Part shown: positions 27,149 through 37,300 of the stretch, one piece after another | Numbering within the stretch: position 1 is the first letter of the stretch | How the letters are laid out: the number at the start of each line of letters is the position of its first letter | Assembly: GCA_965220055.1 (NCBI GenBank) | Contig: CBDCPE010000004.1 | Coordinates: 3,782,001 to 3,846,000 of the forward strand | DNA length: 64,000 nt | Direction: 5' to 3' | Origin: Bin87 sp965220055 | Lineage (GTDB): Bacteria; Chloroflexota; Dehalococcoidia; Lucifugimonadales; UBA3495 | Notes under the pieces: generated by a model | What the model was told of the DNA's origin: nothing | The model's database searches: none | The model's input: the letters and a program-made list of their open reading frames with translations, nothing else | Position numbers and translations under genes: made by a program

Positions 27149-28481
27149 CTGACAGGGGTATGTAATGGCTGAAATCGGTTGAGCGAGCAGCTTGGAAGGC
27201 GCACCGGGTCTCCGACATCTTCTTGGTGACTAAACCAGAAGCCGGAGGTCCCCCATGCGCCTTCCCAGAGAATGCTATCAGATGCAAAAGACGATCGAAA
27301 CGCATTTACCGCACCTCTCTCAGCCACAGTTGACCGGCCTGGTCTTGTGGGTCTGCGGGGCTATTCTCGCTGGCAGCGCCTGTCAGAACGCTGTAGCCTC
27401 CGCCCTCTCGCCCTGGGGTAGATGGAACAGCCGGCGTCAGTATCTCCGCGAGTGGCTCTACGACGGCAGCGACCGGGCCCGCCCCTGCAAGACCGAACTG
27501 GACGTAAGCCTCTGCTTTGCCCCTCTGCTCCGGTGGGTCCTCACCTGGTGGCGTTCCGGCCGCTTGGCCCTGGCTGTTGACCCCACGCTTAAAGGAGACC
27601 AGACCACCGCCATCGTCATCAGCGTGGTCTATCGCAGTTGCGCCATTCCGGTGGCTTGGCGCATCCACCGCGCCACCCAGCCCGGCTCCTGGATGGACCC
27701 CATTGTGGAACTGCTCCAGGAACTGGCCCCAGCAGTCCCCGAGGAAATGACGGTCATCGTGCTCTGCGACCGGGGCATATCCAGCCCCAAGCTGTGGCAG
27801 CAGATACGCGCTCAGGGCTGGCATCCCTATATGCGGTACCGGAAGAACATCACCTTCTGCGCCGACGGCGGCAAACGATTGCCCGCCCGCGCCTTCGTAT
27901 CCGTTCCCGACACTGCCTGGATCGGCCGCGGCACCGCCTTCGGTCCCCCAACCACCCAGCGCCGTTGCACCCTGCTGGTGGTCTGGTACGCCGAGCAGGA
28001 AGAACCCTGGATCATCCTCACCGACCTGCCGCCGGAGGACGCCGGACCCAGTTGGTACGCCCTGCGCTTCTGGATTGAGTTGGGCTTCAAGGCCCTGAAG
28101 AGCCTGGGCTGGAAATGGGACAAGACCCGCCGCACCGATCCGGCCCGCGTCTCTCGCCACTGGCTGGTGCTGTCGGTGGCCACCCTCTTGGCCCTGGCTT
28201 ACGGCACCAGGGTGGAGGACGCCCATGACCGGAGGATTGTCCCAGGCAACTTGCGCACGCCACCCAAAGCGCTGGCTTCCAATCACCGGGACCCTCGTAG
28301 TCGTCCGGCGCGCACCGTCAGCGTCATCCGCCACGGCATCGACTGGCTGCGGCGATTGCTGCTCCGGGGAAGGCTCTGGACCCGCGTCTGGCTGCTTCCC
28401 GAACCCTGGCCGGAACCCAAGCCCAACCTGGAGATCACCCACCATGCGCCCCAGTAATCGCATCGTACATACCCCTGTAAG
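27149..28481 (+). mobile_element. IS4-type insertion sequence G
   Basis: Inverted ends CTGACAGGGGTATGTA (27149-27164) and the complement of CTTACAGGGGTATGTA (28466-28481). Each side is flanked by nine C and a G (27139-27148 and 28482-28491), a 10-bp direct repeat consistent with IS4-group target duplications. A second copy (63445 onward) also abuts a C tract ending in G. Confidence 0.85.
27255..28457 (+). CDS. IS4-type DDE transposase
   Basis: 400 residues, frame intact. The N-terminus has LPHLSQPQLTGLVLWVCGAIL. The RNase H-like core shows Asp in LALAVDPTLKGDQTT, Asp in VIVLCDRGISSPKLWQQI and the YREK-like region around WIELGFKALKSLGWKWDKTRRTDP, typical of IS4-superfamily transposases. Copy H at the window end shares more than 90 percent of the visible residues. 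It looks functional. Confidence 0.88.
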   Translation: MRLPRECYQMQKTIETHLPHLSQPQLTGLVLWVCGAILAGSACQNAVASALSPWGRWNSRRQYLREWLYDGSDRARPCKTELDVSLCFAPLLRWVLTWWRSGRLALAVDPTLKGDQTTAIVISVVYRSCAIPVAWRIHRATQPGSWMDPIVELLQELAPAVPEEMTVIVLCDRGISSPKLWQQIRAQGWHPYMRYRKNITFCADGGKRLPARAFVSVPDTAWIGRGTAFGPPTTQRRCTLLVVWYAEQEEPWIILTDLPPEDAGPSWYALRFWIELGFKALKSLGWKWDKTRRTDPARVSRHWLVLSVATLLALAYGTRVEDAHDRRIVPGNLRTPPKALASNHRDPRSRPARTVSVIRHGIDWLRRLLLRGRLWTRVWLLPEPWPEPKPNLEITHHAPQ

Positions 28482-28588
28482 CCCCCCCCCGCCAGTCCGG
28501 TTGAACACCTGCTGAGAGCCCGCAACGGCTAATCACTGGGCCGCGGAGCACCATCGACAGCAACTTCAGCAAACAACCGAATTCTCTA

Positions 28589-29432
28589 GGGGGCGTCGTC
28601 AAAAGAGTTTGCTCCAGATCATCACTGCCCGGAGTTGGCAAATGGCCAGGTATGACGCCGCTCTCTTGGCATAACGGGTCGCCACTCCGCGCCACTGCTT
28701 GAAGTCCAAGAATCCGTTCTCCACCAAGTGCCGCAACTTGTACAGTGCCTGGTCGTAGTCCCGCTTTTCTCTCCGGTTGCTTTTGGGCGGTATCACCGGG
28801 TTCATTCCCGATGCCCGAGCGGTGGCTATGATTTCATTGGTGTCATAGGCTTTGTCCGCCAGTAGACACTCCGCCTCTATACCCTCGATCAGGGGCAACG
28901 CCAAAGAGCAGTCGGCCACCGTGCCTCCAGTAACCGCCAGCCTTACCGGCATTCCGTGGGAGCCCACCGCCAGGTGCAACTTGCTGTTCAGCCCCCTTTG
29001 GTGCGGGCAATAGCCTGATTTCCGCCCCGAGCGCCGGCACTGTGGGGATGGGCCTTGATGTGGCTGGCGTCTATCATCAGCCATTCGAAATCAGGGTCAT
29101 CCATCACTTCCTCCAACAGTCCGGCCCACACACCCCGGTCCCGCCAGCGGCAGAAGCGGCGGTGGGTGTTCTTCCAGTCTCCGTAGTCCGGGGGCAAATC
29201 GCGCCAGGGAGCGCCGGTGCGCAGAACCCAGCAAACGGCGTCGATAAACCGCCGGTTGTCATGGGCCGGCCGACCTCTCTTGCCTGCTCCCCCGGGCAGG
29301 TACAGCCTCAGCCGCTCCCAAACACCGTCTGTCATATCGTGGCGCCGGTGCGCTGCCGTCATACTCCCCACCTTCCACACTCTCCCTGTTACCGGCAATT
29401 TACCACCCTCTCACTGTTTTGACGACACCCCC
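28589..29432 (-). mobile_element. IS5-family insertion sequence, copy B (844 bp)
   Basis: Same element as copy A without its 14-bp duplication. Ends GGGGGCGTCGTCAAAA and complement of GGGGGTGTCGTCAAAA, flanked by TA within CTAG (28586-28589 and 29432-29435). The right flank immediately becomes the stem of a terminator. Confidence 0.92.
28599..29362 (-). CDS. IS5-family transposase, copy B, two frames (probable -1 frameshift)
   Basis: ATG 29362 with GGTGGGGAG upstream. Frame one carries the DNA-binding part and the first Asp (WLMIDASHIKAHPHSAGARG) and ends at KGG-stop. At ACCAAAGGGGGC near 29000 a -1 shift gives RGLNSKLHLAVG, then LLADKAYDTNEI (second Asp) and YKLRHLVENGFLDFKQW (Glu). The same two-frame layout occurs in the unrelated IS5 copies C and D. 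Intact apart from the shift, so this is probably the active version of the element. Confidence 0.82.
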
Positions 29433-29434
29433 TA

Positions 29435-29457
29435 GGCCGCCCTGATGGCGGCCTTTT
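29435..29457 (+). terminator. Intrinsic terminator
   Basis: Perfect stem GGCCGCC / GGCGGCC with a CTGAT loop and TTTT. It directly adjoins the right end of IS copy B; the gene it served is no longer next to it. Confidence 0.65.
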
Positions 29458-29489
29458 GCATGCCAACACCAGTAAGGAGAAAACACCCA

Positions 29490-29531
29490 TGGACGGTGGA
29501 ACCGATGCACAGAGACAGCAGGGTACTTAGC
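29490..29531 (+). CDS. Possible 13-codon leader or gene stub
   Basis: AAGGAGAAAACACCC precedes ATG 29490, a good ribosome site, but the frame (MDGGTDAQRQQGT) stops after 13 codons. It may be the 5' end of a gene lost by deletion. Confidence 0.2.
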
Positions 29532-30255
29532 ACAATAAAAGGGTCGTGAAATACCCTTGCCCATAGCCAGAGAGGTAACCTTCGTGAATGCCGATCGCTG
29601 CCTTGGAAAACGTGTTGTCCAGCATCGCCCTTTTATGTAGGGGGCTCCCTAGCCACCAGGAAACTGCCGCTTGCGGACTTTGATGCCCACGGGTACCGAA
29701 GAAGAGGTTCTCGGCCACTCCTCCCCATTTGGTATTTGGACAACGATAACCCGCTGCTACAGCTCGCTGACGGTAGTCTTGGCCAGACTTGTTGGAATGC
29801 TCAAAGTAATCTTTGTCCGCCATGTCTCGGCTGTGTGCACGCGCTATGGTTTGCAGGTTAGGATCCCATACCATCTCACGGATCCCACGCTGACTGCGTT
29901 CCTGGTTGATGATGGTGATGATTGCCCTTTCGTGCTGTTCCTCCTGCTGGTCAGAGTTCGCCTCTCGGGTTTGTCTCCCCGTCTCTTGGTCGACCACACG
30001 AGTTTGCGCTCTATTTTCCTGACGTTGCGATTGCTCCTCAACGACTTCCACCACAAAGGCGCGGGCTGCTTCGCGCTGGGATTCGAACCGCGAAATCGCA
30101 ACAACCGCCAGACCAGCCAGCAAAGCCACGAAGACCACCATAAAACCGATTCGAAACGGTCTTTGCCTACGGCGTACAGCGGTGTAGTGATTGCCACCTT
30201 TGGGGCGTCTGTGATGAGTGTGAAACGACCAATTGTGAAAGTGGCTATAGGGCAT
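29527..30255 (-). CDS. Membrane-anchored CAP/SCP-domain protein
   Basis: 242 residues. A short basic cytoplasmic start precedes one membrane helix (residues ~37-57, IGFMVVFVALLAGLAVVAIS). A Gln/Glu/Arg-rich, probably coiled, stalk follows (~60-110), and a C-terminal CAP (cysteine-rich secretory protein) domain begins at AIITIINQERSQRGI. Signature residues are visible: LQTIARAHSRDMADKDYFEHSN, GGVAENLFFG and AVSWWLGSPLHKRAMLD. CAP proteins are extracytoplasmic and bind lipids, metals or partners; in bacteria they are often linked to the cell surface or spores. The start has no upstream competitor. It is divergent from a 32-residue ORF at 30377. Confidence 0.85.
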   Translation of the reverse strand: MPYSHFHNWSFHTHHRRPKGGNHYTAVRRRQRPFRIGFMVVFVALLAGLAVVAISRFESQREAARAFVVEVVEEQSQRQENRAQTRVVDQETGRQTREANSDQQEEQHERAIITIINQERSQRGIREMVWDPNLQTIARAHSRDMADKDYFEHSNKSGQDYRQRAVAAGYRCPNTKWGGVAENLFFGTRGHQSPQAAVSWWLGSPLHKRAMLDNTFSKAAIGIHEGYLSGYGQGYFTTLLLC

Positions 30256-30376
30256 GCTTCGCTTGTCGCAACCCGAGGGCAGTCGCTGCCTATGCTAACA
30301 GGGCCGTCTTCCACCGGTAAACGTATTAGGCGTCCGAACGACGGAGACGACGACAGACTGAACCTCGGAGGACGCC

Positions 30377-30475
30377 ATGGCCAGCGAACCAAAGGGAAAA
30401 AGATTATTCACCTTTACGACGGGCCGCGCAAACACGCCTAGTAGACGCGACGGTGACGGACAGACACTTAGGTAG
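30377..30475 (+). CDS. Small ORF with strong ribosome site (32 residues)
   Basis: ATG 30377 is preceded by GGAGGACGCC. The peptide (MASEPKGKRLFTFTTGRANT then Arg/Asp-rich) is basic and has no known relatives that I can recall. It could be a short peptide gene or the start of a truncated longer one. The repeated block TGACACCCGGCCGTG and the GC hairpin follow at 30508-30604. Confidence 0.3.
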   Translation: MASEPKGKRLFTFTTGRANTPSRRDGDGQTLR

Positions 30476-30576
30476 CGTTACAGCAGGGGGAACCACCGCC
30501 AAATTGATGACACCCGGCCGTGGCGCGAGCACCCCAACGAGTTGCAACATGAAATCGTCGCTGACCAACGGCGACG

Positions 30577-30604
30577 CCGGCCGCCCTGACCACGGGGCGG
30601 CCGG
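30577..30604 (+). repeat. GC-rich hairpin repeat
   Basis: CCGGCCGCC / GGCGGCCGG with a CTGACCACG-type loop; same hairpin as at 27037-27065. Here it lacks a T tract. Confidence 0.55.
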
Positions 30605-30642
30605 TCTGATGTCCGGCACCGGATCTCGAACCAGCCGCCGAC

Positions 30643-31510
30643 TCATTCCGGCGGGATGATCCCCAGCCTCATGGCGATCATGACCGCCTCCAACCGAGTG
30701 GACGCACCCAGCCTGCGCCTCAGGTTCTCGATGTGTTTCCGCACCGTGTACCAACTCACGCCCAGTTCCTCGGCGATGTACTTCGTCTCCCACCCTAACG
30801 CCAGGTAGGACAGCACCTCCCGTTGCCGGTCGGTCAAACGCACCTCACGCGGTTCGACTTCGACAGGCTGCCCTTCATTGGATCCAGCGACCTCTCCCGA
30901 ACGGGGTCCGGAACTCCGGAAATCCGCTCTACGGATCCTTGTTTCGAGGTCTTCCGGACTCTCGCCGAACGCAGGATCCTGACGCATCCGGTCCGACCCT
31001 TCCGCATCCGTAAGGGCTTCGTACATTCGGCGCAACTGGTCCTCATCATCCGATCCGGCAACCCTCTCTCTCGGGTCCGGCAAGAAGGTCGTCGGGCGCT
31101 CGTAGCGGATTTCATCAGACCCGCGGCCTGCCCCACCGCCCAGCTCAACAAGCCGCTGGACGTCAGCCGCCGCTGCCTCTTCCCCCGAATCGCCGAACAC
31201 GTACACGAGCAACGGTCCGCTCTGTTCGACGCCCGACACCGCCATCGGCGTCACGACCAACCATTTCCGTTCACCCAGGAGCGCCGCATCCGCAACCTGG
31301 CAGACCCGGTACCAGGCCAGCGCGAAGGCTGCGCACCATCAGGCAGCCGTCCTCGCAGTCGTCAGTCAGGGTGTCCCCCGCAATCCCGCGAACGACAGCG
31401 GAACAGGTCCGACCCACCACGCCCCGGAGTGTCGCCAAGAATCTCACGAGCGCGGCGGTTCCAGAAAACCACCGTTCGGCCCGCCCCAGCAACCGGACGC
31501 TACGTTGTTT
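30643..31510 (-). pseudogene. PAS-LuxR type transcriptional regulator, N-terminal part frameshifted
   Basis: The downstream 205 residues are open and end in a clear LuxR/NarL helix-turn-helix (VRLTDRQREVLSYLALG, KYIAEELGVSWYTVRKHIENL, RRRLGASTRLEAVMIAMRLG). Upstream, the PAS-like sensor can be pieced together only across frames: FWNRRAREILGDTPGR in one, VVGRTCSAVVRG in a second, and ERKWLVVTPMAVSGVEQSG leading into the intact part. At least two indels are needed. The remaining ORF (M at 31260) may still give a DNA-binding protein without its sensor. It lies next to the two-component genes and upstream of the surface-protein cluster. Confidence 0.7.
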
Positions 31511-31761
31511 CAACCTATTTCGCGAACGTTAGACAATGATTATTCATCACCATTGACCAGTGTTTTTCAATCTTTACTACGGCGCTAATTCCAGTATCCT
31601 AACGAACACGGCGGCGTCCCCCATGGATGACCACGCCAGTTCCCGCCGCACAATGCCACCGTCCCGCCAGCCCAAGCGCTTCCGGATAACCACATCCAGA
31701 CACCGCAATAAATGCCGCCATCGAAACGACGTTACCGTAACCCGCTACGGAGTCCCAGGTC

Positions 31762-32994
31762 GTGATCGCAGTATCCGCCACCTCCCATGCCGTCGAACGC
31801 ATGGTCAGCTGGCTCTGTGCCGATGGCTTCACACCGGAAGAGCTGCGCTACGGCGGCATCATCAGCGTCTGGATTCGCTGGATCTGGATCGCCGGCGCCC
31901 TGTTCGAAATCAACTACCCGGCTGGATATCAGGACCGCCACTACATCCTCAACACGCTGTACGTTCTGACACCAGCGTTCATCAACGGCTACGTCTATTA
32001 CCGATTGCGCACCCAAAAATCGGTCTCCGCCAAGTGGCTCCTGACCCTTTCCGCAATGGATATGTGCATGGTCTCCTTCAGCATATTCGTAAGCGGCGGC
32101 TTCGACAGCAAGTTCCACCAGGTGTACTACCTGGTCATAGCCATGTTCGCAGTGGTCTTCACATCTTTCAGATTGACCCTCGCCTGGGCCACCATGATGG
32201 CGGTTGCGTACATCGCCCTTTGCCTTGCCGCTGGCGACGGACTGGACTTCGCACCCAACGAGGTCAAGGCCCTCGTGACGCGAGTGGTGGCGCTCTACGC
32301 CATTGGCTGCGCCGTCAGCTTGATCTCCAGGTACGAGCGTATCCAGCGGCGCAGAGCCGTCGCCCGCGAAACACGAACGCAGCAAGAGCGCATCGCAATG
32401 TCCCATGCCATCCACGACACCGTGGGACAGTCCGCCTACATGATCGGCATCGGCATCGACAATGCCAAGGAACTGGCGGGCGCTGCCAACCCGGAGCTCA
32501 CCGCCAGCCTGGACGCCACCAGGACACTGTCCCAATCGGCCATCTGGTCCCTGCGACATCCCATCGACATCGGCCTGATTTTTGAAGGCCGGGAACTCAG
32601 CCCAACGCTGGCCTCCCACGCCGCAACCTTCACTGCCATCACGTCCATTCCGGCCGAGGTCGTGCAGCTGGGCGCCGAACCGCCCCTACCCACCGCCGTA
32701 AGGAGTCTCCTGTTTTCGGTGGCCCACAACGCCATGACCAACGCCTTCCGCCACGCCGCCGCCAGCCGCGTCGACATCGTGCTGGACTTCCAAGACCAGC
32801 GGCTCTCCATCTCCGTAACCGACGACGGCAAGGGCCTCCCCGAAAACTACGCCAGGATTGGACACGGTTTCCGCAACATGCAGGCGGACGCCCAGCGCAT
32901 GGGCGGCGCACTCACGGTAATAACCGACGAGACCGGCCAAGGCACCACGGTGACCTGCGCCATACCGGTGAACCACCACCAGGGAGACGGCTGA
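31762..32994 (+). CDS. NarL-type sensor histidine kinase
   Basis: About 410 residues starting at GTG 31762 (GGAG upstream). Residues ~30-190 hold five or six hydrophobic segments (for example IISVWIRWIWIAGALFEI, VYYLVIAMFAVVFTSFRLTL, LVTRVVALYAIGCAVSLI), so it is an integral membrane sensor. The HisKA_3 dimerisation motif follows (ERIAMSHAIHDTVGQ, phospho-acceptor His218). Then comes the ATPase domain with the N box (AHNAMTNAFRHAAAS) and G boxes (VTDDGKGLP, GHGFRNMQ, GQGTTVTCAIP). It is followed one base later by its response regulator, so the two form an operon. The signal sensed is unknown. Confidence 0.9.
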   Translation: MIAVSATSHAVERMVSWLCADGFTPEELRYGGIISVWIRWIWIAGALFEINYPAGYQDRHYILNTLYVLTPAFINGYVYYRLRTQKSVSAKWLLTLSAMDMCMVSFSIFVSGGFDSKFHQVYYLVIAMFAVVFTSFRLTLAWATMMAVAYIALCLAAGDGLDFAPNEVKALVTRVVALYAIGCAVSLISRYERIQRRRAVARETRTQQERIAMSHAIHDTVGQSAYMIGIGIDNAKELAGAANPELTASLDATRTLSQSAIWSLRHPIDIGLIFEGRELSPTLASHAATFTAITSIPAEVVQLGAEPPLPTAVRSLLFSVAHNAMTNAFRHAAASRVDIVLDFQDQRLSISVTDDGKGLPENYARIGHGFRNMQADAQRMGGALTVITDETGQGTTVTCAIPVNHHQGDG

Positions 32995-32995
32995 A

Positions 32996-33667
32996 GTGGG
33001 CGATTCTCACATTACCAGGGTGATGCTCGTGGACGACCACGAGATAGTGCGCGACGGCCTCCGCGAAGCGCTGGAACGCTCGGGCGAGTTCGCAGTGGTC
33101 GCCGAGGCCGCCGACGGCGAGACCGCCGTGGCGATGGCGCAGGTGCAGCAGCCTGACGTCATCGTCATGGACCTGTTCATGCCGGTGAAAAACGGCTTCG
33201 ACGCCTGCCGCGAAATCATGGACTGTTTGCCAGACGCCAAGGTCCTGGTGCTTACGATGTCCAACGAGCAGGATGCCGTCATCCAGTGCATCGCCGCCGG
33301 CGCCATCGGCTTTTTGCAGAAAACCCACGGCAGGGCGACTTTCCTGAACACCATTCGCGACGTGGCCGCCGGTGAATACCGCATCCCCAGCGGCGCTTTG
33401 AGACGGGTCCTCGCCGGCATCCGTCAGGCCCCGCAGTCGCTCCAGGGTCCCGGCATCGACGAAATCACCCCTCGCGAAAGGGGAATGCTGGCCCTGTTCG
33501 TACGGGGCCGCTCCTACGCCGAAATCGCCGCAGCCCGCGGCGTCCAACCGCTCACCACCCGCAACGCCATCTACGGCATCCAGCGCAAGCTGGAGTTCGC
33601 CAACAAGCAGGAGTTGGTGGTCTGGGCCGTTCGCCATGGCCTCCTCGACGAAGCCGCCAACCCATGA
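32996..33667 (+). CDS. NarL/LuxR-family response regulator
   Basis: 223 residues from GTG 32996, one base after the kinase stop, so translation is coupled. The receiver domain has the acidic pair (LVDDHE), phospho-acceptor Asp59 (VIVMDLFMP), Thr/Ser switch (VLTMSN) and Lys (GFLQKT). The C-terminal helix-turn-helix (ITPRERGMLALFVRG, YAEIAAARGVQPLTTRNAIY) is LuxR-like but diverged. It is the expected transcriptional output of the upstream kinase. Targets are unknown; the surface-protein genes begin 665 bp downstream on the same strand. Confidence 0.92.
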   Translation: MGDSHITRVMLVDDHEIVRDGLREALERSGEFAVVAEAADGETAVAMAQVQQPDVIVMDLFMPVKNGFDACREIMDCLPDAKVLVLTMSNEQDAVIQCIAAGAIGFLQKTHGRATFLNTIRDVAAGEYRIPSGALRRVLAGIRQAPQSLQGPGIDEITPRERGMLALFVRGRSYAEIAAARGVQPLTTRNAIYGIQRKLEFANKQELVVWAVRHGLLDEAANP

Positions 33668-33825
33668 CGCGCCAAGGCGCCGCCGGTCTATTGTCCCGCC
33701 ACCATCCGCCATTGACCGTGGCAACGCTCCCACACCAACTCCAGAGCCGTTGAGCATCATCATCCCAACGGCCGGATCCTAGGTCGCGCGGAAAGCGCAC
33801 CGGGATCACACTGACCCATCGGGCT

Positions 33826-33857
33826 ACGGAGGCGAACCCCGCCTCCGTCTTTCTTTG
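33826..33857 (+). terminator. Intrinsic terminator after the two-component operon
   Basis: Stem ACGGAGGC / GCCTCCGT with a GAACCCC loop, followed by CTTTCTTT. It lies about 160 bp after the response regulator stop. Confidence 0.6.
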
Positions 33858-34332
33858 CGCCATTGCACAGCGGCGGGTCAAGCGCAGTCCACCACCCACG
33901 GCTGCTATACCAATACCAATGCGCAGTCCACCGAACACGCACTCCGGTAGTTTCTCAACACCCCATGCCCAGCAATCCACCACTAAATAACCTTACTTTC
34001 CACATGGATATATCGGACCTAAATAGTTAACATCACCGCCGATGCTACACTTTCGCAGTGGCAATAAACCCTTCACCTGACAGCCGTAAAGCATACTCCG
34101 GCGCGAGCAGTCGCGATTACCAACCAGAGAAGTGATTTAAACCAGCCGCGGACGGGACACCCCGTCTTGATACCACGCACCATCCGCTGAAGCCACGCCC
34201 TTGACCGACCCTCCATGAGAAGCGCTGCTCGCAACGCCAACCAAGACGAACTGGTGGCGAACCACAGTGCGGCGGAGACGCACCAGGACGGGCGCTACCC
34301 CGCCGCATCGGAACCACAACCCGGAGTCCACC
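33858..34332. other. Gap upstream of the surface-protein cluster
   Basis: 475 bp without a gene. An AT-rich patch at about 33975-34060 stands out from its GC-rich surroundings and is the most likely promoter area for the surface protein starting at 34333. No specific box can be assigned. Confidence 0.35.
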
Positions 34333-37300
34333 ATGTCGATACATCAACTGCTGATCGTTCGCAAAAGCCCCGAGACACGCTCGACCTCCCTCCATTGGGC
34401 CATCGCAACCGCCCTGCTGATTGCAGTCGCGGTGGCCATCATCTGGCCTATGTCCAACGCCGCGGCGGACACCGCCGAAAACGCCATAACTGGGCGCTCG
34501 GCAATCGGACCCAGAGCCCTCGCCGACGCCGTCTCGCCGCCCATCAACGGGCACAGCAATCCGCCCGCTTCGGTCAACCCTCAAGCCTCCAACGACGCCA
34601 CCCTCTCTGCCCTCACCATCAGTCCGAAGAACATCATCGGGTTCGCGTCAGACCGCCATTCCTATGAGGTCGGCGTGGCCAGCACCGTGACCCAGGCGAC
34701 CGTCACGGCGACCCCGAACGACCCGGGCGCCAGCGTCAGCTACAGCGGCACCGACGCCGATTCCAACACAGCCGGCCACCAGGTGGACCTCTCCGCCGGA
34801 CGAAACACCGTCACCGTCACGGTAACCGCCGAGGACACCAGCACCACCAAGACCTACACGGTCAACGTCAACCAGGGCGTCACCGACCCACTCGGCTGGA
34901 AGGCGTCCGACGACCTGGACGGGCTTATCGCAAAGGGCAACGAGTTCCCCACGGGCATCTGGTCCAACGGCACCACCATGTGGGTGGTCGATAGTGGGGA
35001 CGCCAAGCTCTACGCCTACAACCTGGACACCAAGCAGCGAGACGCCGACAAGGACTTCGACACCCTGATCGCAGACAACAACCCCAGCCCAAGCGGCATC
35101 TGGTCCAACGGCACCACCATGTGGGTAGCCGATATTGGGGACGACAAGCTCTACGCCGACCGGATGTCCGACAAGGCCCGTGACGCCAGCAAGGACTTCG
35201 ATACCCTTTCGGCTGCTGGCAACAACACTCCGGTCGGCATCTGGTCCAACGGCACCACCATGTGGGTAGCCGATACTGAGGACGACAAGCTCTACGCCTA
35301 CCGGATGTCCGACAAGGGCCGCGATGCCGGCAGGGACTTCAACACCCTGATCGCAGCCGGCAACGGCACCCCAACAGGCATCTGGTCCAACGGCACCACC
35401 ATGTGGGTAGGCGATAGTGAGGACGACAAGCTCTACTCCTACAACACGCCGCCCCCCAGCGACGACGCCACACTCAGCGCTCTCACGCTAAGCCCTAAGG
35501 ACATCATCGGGTTCGCCTCAGACCGGGACTCATACGAAGTTGGCGTGGCCAGCACGGTCTCGCAGGTCACGGTGGCAGCCACCGCCAACTACGCGGGGGC
35601 CAGCGTCGTGATCACACCTGCCGACGCCGACAGCGTAACCACCGGCCACCAGGTGGCCCTCTCGGGAGGCAGGAACACCGTCACCATTACGGTTACGGCC
35701 GAGGACACCACCACCACAGCGTAGTACACCGTCAACGTCAACCAGGGCGTCACCGCCGGCTTCGGCTGGAAGGCCGACGACGATTTCGACGGGCTGAAAG
35801 CGGCGCAAAATCAACGCCCTGCCGGCATCTGGTCCAACGGCGCCACCATGTGGGTGGCCGATACAACCGACGCTAAGCTCTACGCCTACCGGATGTCCGA
35901 CAAGGAGCGAGACGCCGGCAAGGACTTCAACACCCTGATCGAAGCCGGCAACTCCGTCCCAACAGGCATCTGGTCCAACGGCGCCACCATGTGGGTGGCC
36001 GATAGTGACAAAGACAAGCTCTACGCCTACAACCTGGACACCAAGGCCAGCGATGCCGGCAAGGACTTCGATACCCTTTCGGCTGCTGGTAACAACAACC
36101 CGGTCGGCATCTGGTCCAACGGCGCCACCATGTGGGTGGCCGACCGGAGCGACGATAAGCTCTACGCCTACCGGATGTCCGACAAGGCCCGCGATACCAG
36201 CAAGGACTTCGATACCCTTTCGGCTGCTGGCAACACCGACCCGCGCGGCATTTGGTCCAACGGCGCCACCATGTGGGTAGCCGATAGTGGGGACGACAAG
36301 CCCTACGCCTACAACCTGGACACCAAGGCCCGCGATGCCAGCAGGGACTTCAACACGCTCGTCGGAGCGGGCAATAACGGCCCGGTCGGCATCTGGTCCG
36401 ACGGCGCCACCATGTGGGTGGCTGACGAGGGCGACGATAAGCTCTACTCCTACAACATGCCGCCCACAAGTTCCCCATACGGTTACCCCATACACGCCCG
36501 GCTTAACGTGGGCCAGGATTGGGCCCGCTACATAGTCGACGCCCACACACTGCCCTGCCGCCAGTGTCTCGTCGGCCACGCATTCATCGTCAATCTCGAG
36601 AACAACCGGGTCTACCTTGTCGAAGTCGACACCGACCTGGACAGCAAAGACCCCCGCCTCAACACGGTGCAAGTAATGGACTTCGAGGGCTGGAACCTCC
36701 ACAACGGCACCATGCGCAACGACCAGTTGGGTGCCTGACACTGGCTACCAACACACCGGCGGGCAGACCAACGTCATCGTCGACACCCGGCACTGGGCGA
36801 TTGGCGGCGGCGACTTCTTCGTCTACACGGGGGCCAGCAACGGATACGACGAGGCCTCCGAATCATACCGGATCCGCGTCCGCGACGTCACCGGCGGATC
36901 AGTGCGAGCCGCGTCAGGGACCGTGCGAGCCACGTCAGGGACCGTGCAGGCAGTCGAACCCCGACCACTGGCAGCAGCATTCGCGCCCCCTACCCTCGAC
37001 AGCCACGGAGGCTCCGCCTTCACCATGTGGCTCGGTTTCACCGAGGAGGTCCAGATCACCGAGAAAACTCTCCGGGCTGCCCTGTCCGTCAGCGGCGGCC
37101 AGCTCACGAGCGTAGCGCAGAGAGACGCGGGCTATAACCGGAACTGGAACGTGACCATCACGCCCCACGAGTTCCAAACGGTCACGATCACCATGCCGGC
37201 AACCAGCGACTGCGGCGCCGCCAACGCCATCTGCACGGAGGGCGGCAAACGCCTCTCCGGAGCCCTCACCCTGGTCGTACCCCACTACACCATTCCGCGC

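Noticed and set aside
27306..28508. 400-codon minus-strand frame opposite the IS4-type transposase
   Set aside because: Exact complement of a recognised DDE transposase and Gly/Gln-rich without motifs.
34900..36450. Repeated ~141-bp units considered as a satellite or CRISPR-like array
   Set aside because: They are in-frame protein repeats with coding-type divergence.
35530..36741. 403-codon minus-strand repeat-containing frame
   Set aside because: Complement of the propeller repeats; its periodicity comes from the coding strand.
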